Below, in pieces: positions 63,132 through 64,000 of a stretch of 64,000 bases of DNA. Made by a program: the position numbers and the translations under genes. The DNA comes from Pseudohalioglobus lutimaris (GTDB lineage Bacteria; Pseudomonadota; Gammaproteobacteria; Pseudomonadales; Halieaceae). Position 1 is the first letter of the stretch. Each line of letters starts with the position of its first letter. The stretch spans positions 124,001 to 188,000 of the forward strand of contig NZ_PKUS01000002.1 in NCBI RefSeq assembly GCF_002866825.1, in the 5' to 3' direction. Below the pieces are notes generated by a model, which had not been told where the DNA came from, did not search any database, and saw only the letters and a program-made list of their open reading frames with translations.

Positions 63132-63330
63132 GTGAGGCTCTCCAGTTACGTTACAAAGGTAAACACCCGTCCCGCGAGCTGCCTTTTCGGCGCCGCGTGG
63201 GCAGGTGCGGATAAAACCGCGCAATTATACGGGCTTTGGGTGGGGGTTTCACCCTGAAGACGGTGCAGGAAGGAGAATAAAGCCCCGTTTTATCAGCAGC
63301 TTACGGGGAGCCCAAATAATACCGCCCAAA

Positions 63331-63525
63331 TCAGTCCAATTCTTCTATCCAGGCGGCCTGGATAGCCTCGAGTATCTTCTCGCCACAGTGGTCGGGATCA
63401 TCGTCAAAACCGGGCAGAGCCAGCACCCAGGAGCGAAGATCGACGAAGTTGATACTGAGCGGATCAACGTCCGGCCGGGCCTCGGTCAGCTCTATGGCGA
63501 TGTCAGTGATATCTGTCCAACGCAT
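63331..63525 (-). CDS. iscX: Fe-S assembly protein IscX
   Basis: 64 residues with the IscX pattern: WTDITDIAIELTEARPDVDPLSINFVDLRSWVLALPGFDDDP, and ILEAIQAAWIEE. It modulates IscS and may donate iron. An AGGAGG site precedes the start. It is the last gene of the isc run before ndk. Confidence 0.96.
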   Translation of the reverse strand: MRWTDITDIAIELTEARPDVDPLSINFVDLRSWVLALPGFDDDPDHCGEKILEAIQAAWIEELD

Positions 63526-63579
63526 GCCGAATTACCTCCTGTCGTTGCTCTGTTTACTGCGCCAGGTAGCCTGAGCCGG

Positions 63580-63918
63580 TCAATGGCGCTCAGACACCAT
63601 ATTGATAGTGTAGCGCGGTATCTCCACCACCAGGTCTTCATCGGCGACGACCGCCTGGCAGGAGAGACGGGAGTCAGGCTCCAGCCCCCAGGCCTTGTCC
63701 AGGTAATCGTCTTCCAACTCATCCGGCTCTTCCATGGAGTCATATCCCTCGCGCACGATCACGTGGCAAGTGGTGCAGGCGCAGGACATTTCACAGGCGT
63801 GCTCTATCTCAATATCGTTGCGCAACAGCGCTCGACACACCGTTTCTCCCGGCTGCGCCTCTATAACCGCGCCCTCCGGGCAAAGGGTTTCATTGGGCAG
63901 GACTACGATACGGGTCAT
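63580..63918 (-). CDS. fdx: ISC-system 2Fe-2S ferredoxin
   Basis: 112 residues. The adrenodoxin-type cluster site is CEMSCACTTC with the fourth Cys in SRLSCQAVV. It supplies electrons for iron-sulfur cluster assembly. The ATG overlaps the hscA stop (ATGA), and GGAGATAA is the ribosome site. Confidence 0.97.
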   Translation of the reverse strand: MTRIVVLPNETLCPEGAVIEAQPGETVCRALLRNDIEIEHACEMSCACTTCHVIVREGYDSMEEPDELEDDYLDKAWGLEPDSRLSCQAVVADEDLVVEIPRYTINMVSERH

Positions 63919-64000
63919 TCGTTTATCTCCTCGTCCAACTCCTGCAGGCTGACGCCGGCCAAAGCCTGTTTAATACTTTTATCCATGCGTCGCGCGGCGA
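63915..64000 (-). CDS. hscA: Chaperone HscA, C-terminal end (partial)
   Basis: The last 27 codons run off the edge of the window. They read ARRMDKSIKQALAGVSLQEL and end EEINE, which matches the HscA C-terminal tail. HscA is the Hsp70 that moves clusters off IscU. The position, with fdx overlapping it, confirms the call. Confidence 0.88.
   Translation of the reverse strand, partial: AARRMDKSIKQALAGVSLQELDEEINE

Overview
The window looks like chromosome of an aerobic, heterotrophic marine gammaproteobacterium. The high-GC codon use, the many acyl-CoA and hydrolase genes, the TonB receptors and the conserved hscA-fdx-iscX-ndk-rlmN-pilW-rodZ-ispG-hisS-yfgM-bamB-der block all point that way, and a member of the Halieaceae (OM60/NOR5) or a neighbouring group is my best guess. 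No rRNA, tRNA, CRISPR, prophage or transposase gene was seen.

Layout. 0-5.3 kb: a haem-dependent N-demethylase-like (DUF3445) gene coupled to a short TonB receptor, a hydroxysteroid-dehydrogenase-like SDR and a D-aminoacylase-like amidohydrolase. 5.4-5.6 kb: first copy of a transposase-less inverted-repeat element. 5.6-16.4 kb: a pectin-acetylesterase/Notum-like lipoprotein, a beta-CASP nuclease, a molybdopterin oxidoreductase, purU, a DUF2892 protein, folE, an epimerase and a penicillin/AHL-acylase-like lipoprotein. 16.5-20.6 kb: a minus-strand cluster (kinase-like phosphotransferase, lipocalin-like unknown, enoyl-CoA hydratase, quinone-reductase-like MDR) with the look of a catabolic module. 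20.9-25.9 kb: an SRPBCC-SDR fusion, recX, recA with a LexA-like box, and malonyl-CoA decarboxylase. 26-28.4 kb: a full-length TonB receptor.

28.7-35.9 kb: a six-gene valine/isobutyryl-CoA operon with overlapping genes and a divergent AraC regulator. The first gene is a CoA-acylating aldehyde dehydrogenase of AdhE/SauS type rather than a classical MmsA. 36-40.9 kb: LolA-like, thioredoxin lipoprotein, purple-acid-phosphatase-like and TPR genes. 40.9-41.3 kb: a long hairpin and the second copy of the element. 41.3-49 kb: isocitrate lyase, acyl-CoA synthetase, an AraC regulator, a dienelactone hydrolase and a Marinobacter-type two-domain fatty acyl-CoA reductase. Together with malonyl-CoA decarboxylase, these suggest growth on fatty acids and fatty alcohol or wax ester formation.

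49-54 kb: a compact operon (two small membrane proteins, a GIN-domain protein, a YtrA-type GntR repressor, an ABC exporter, a divergent Nramp transporter) under a promoter with a 22-bp palindrome. 54-64 kb: truncated haemoglobin and the conserved housekeeping block, ending inside hscA.

Main unexpected observation: two copies (195 and 192 bp) of an element with 20-bp terminal inverted repeats and an internal 22-24 bp hairpin, each flanked by 7-8 bp A/T direct repeats and each sitting in the T-tract of an intrinsic terminator. Their outer ends are swapped relative to their interiors.
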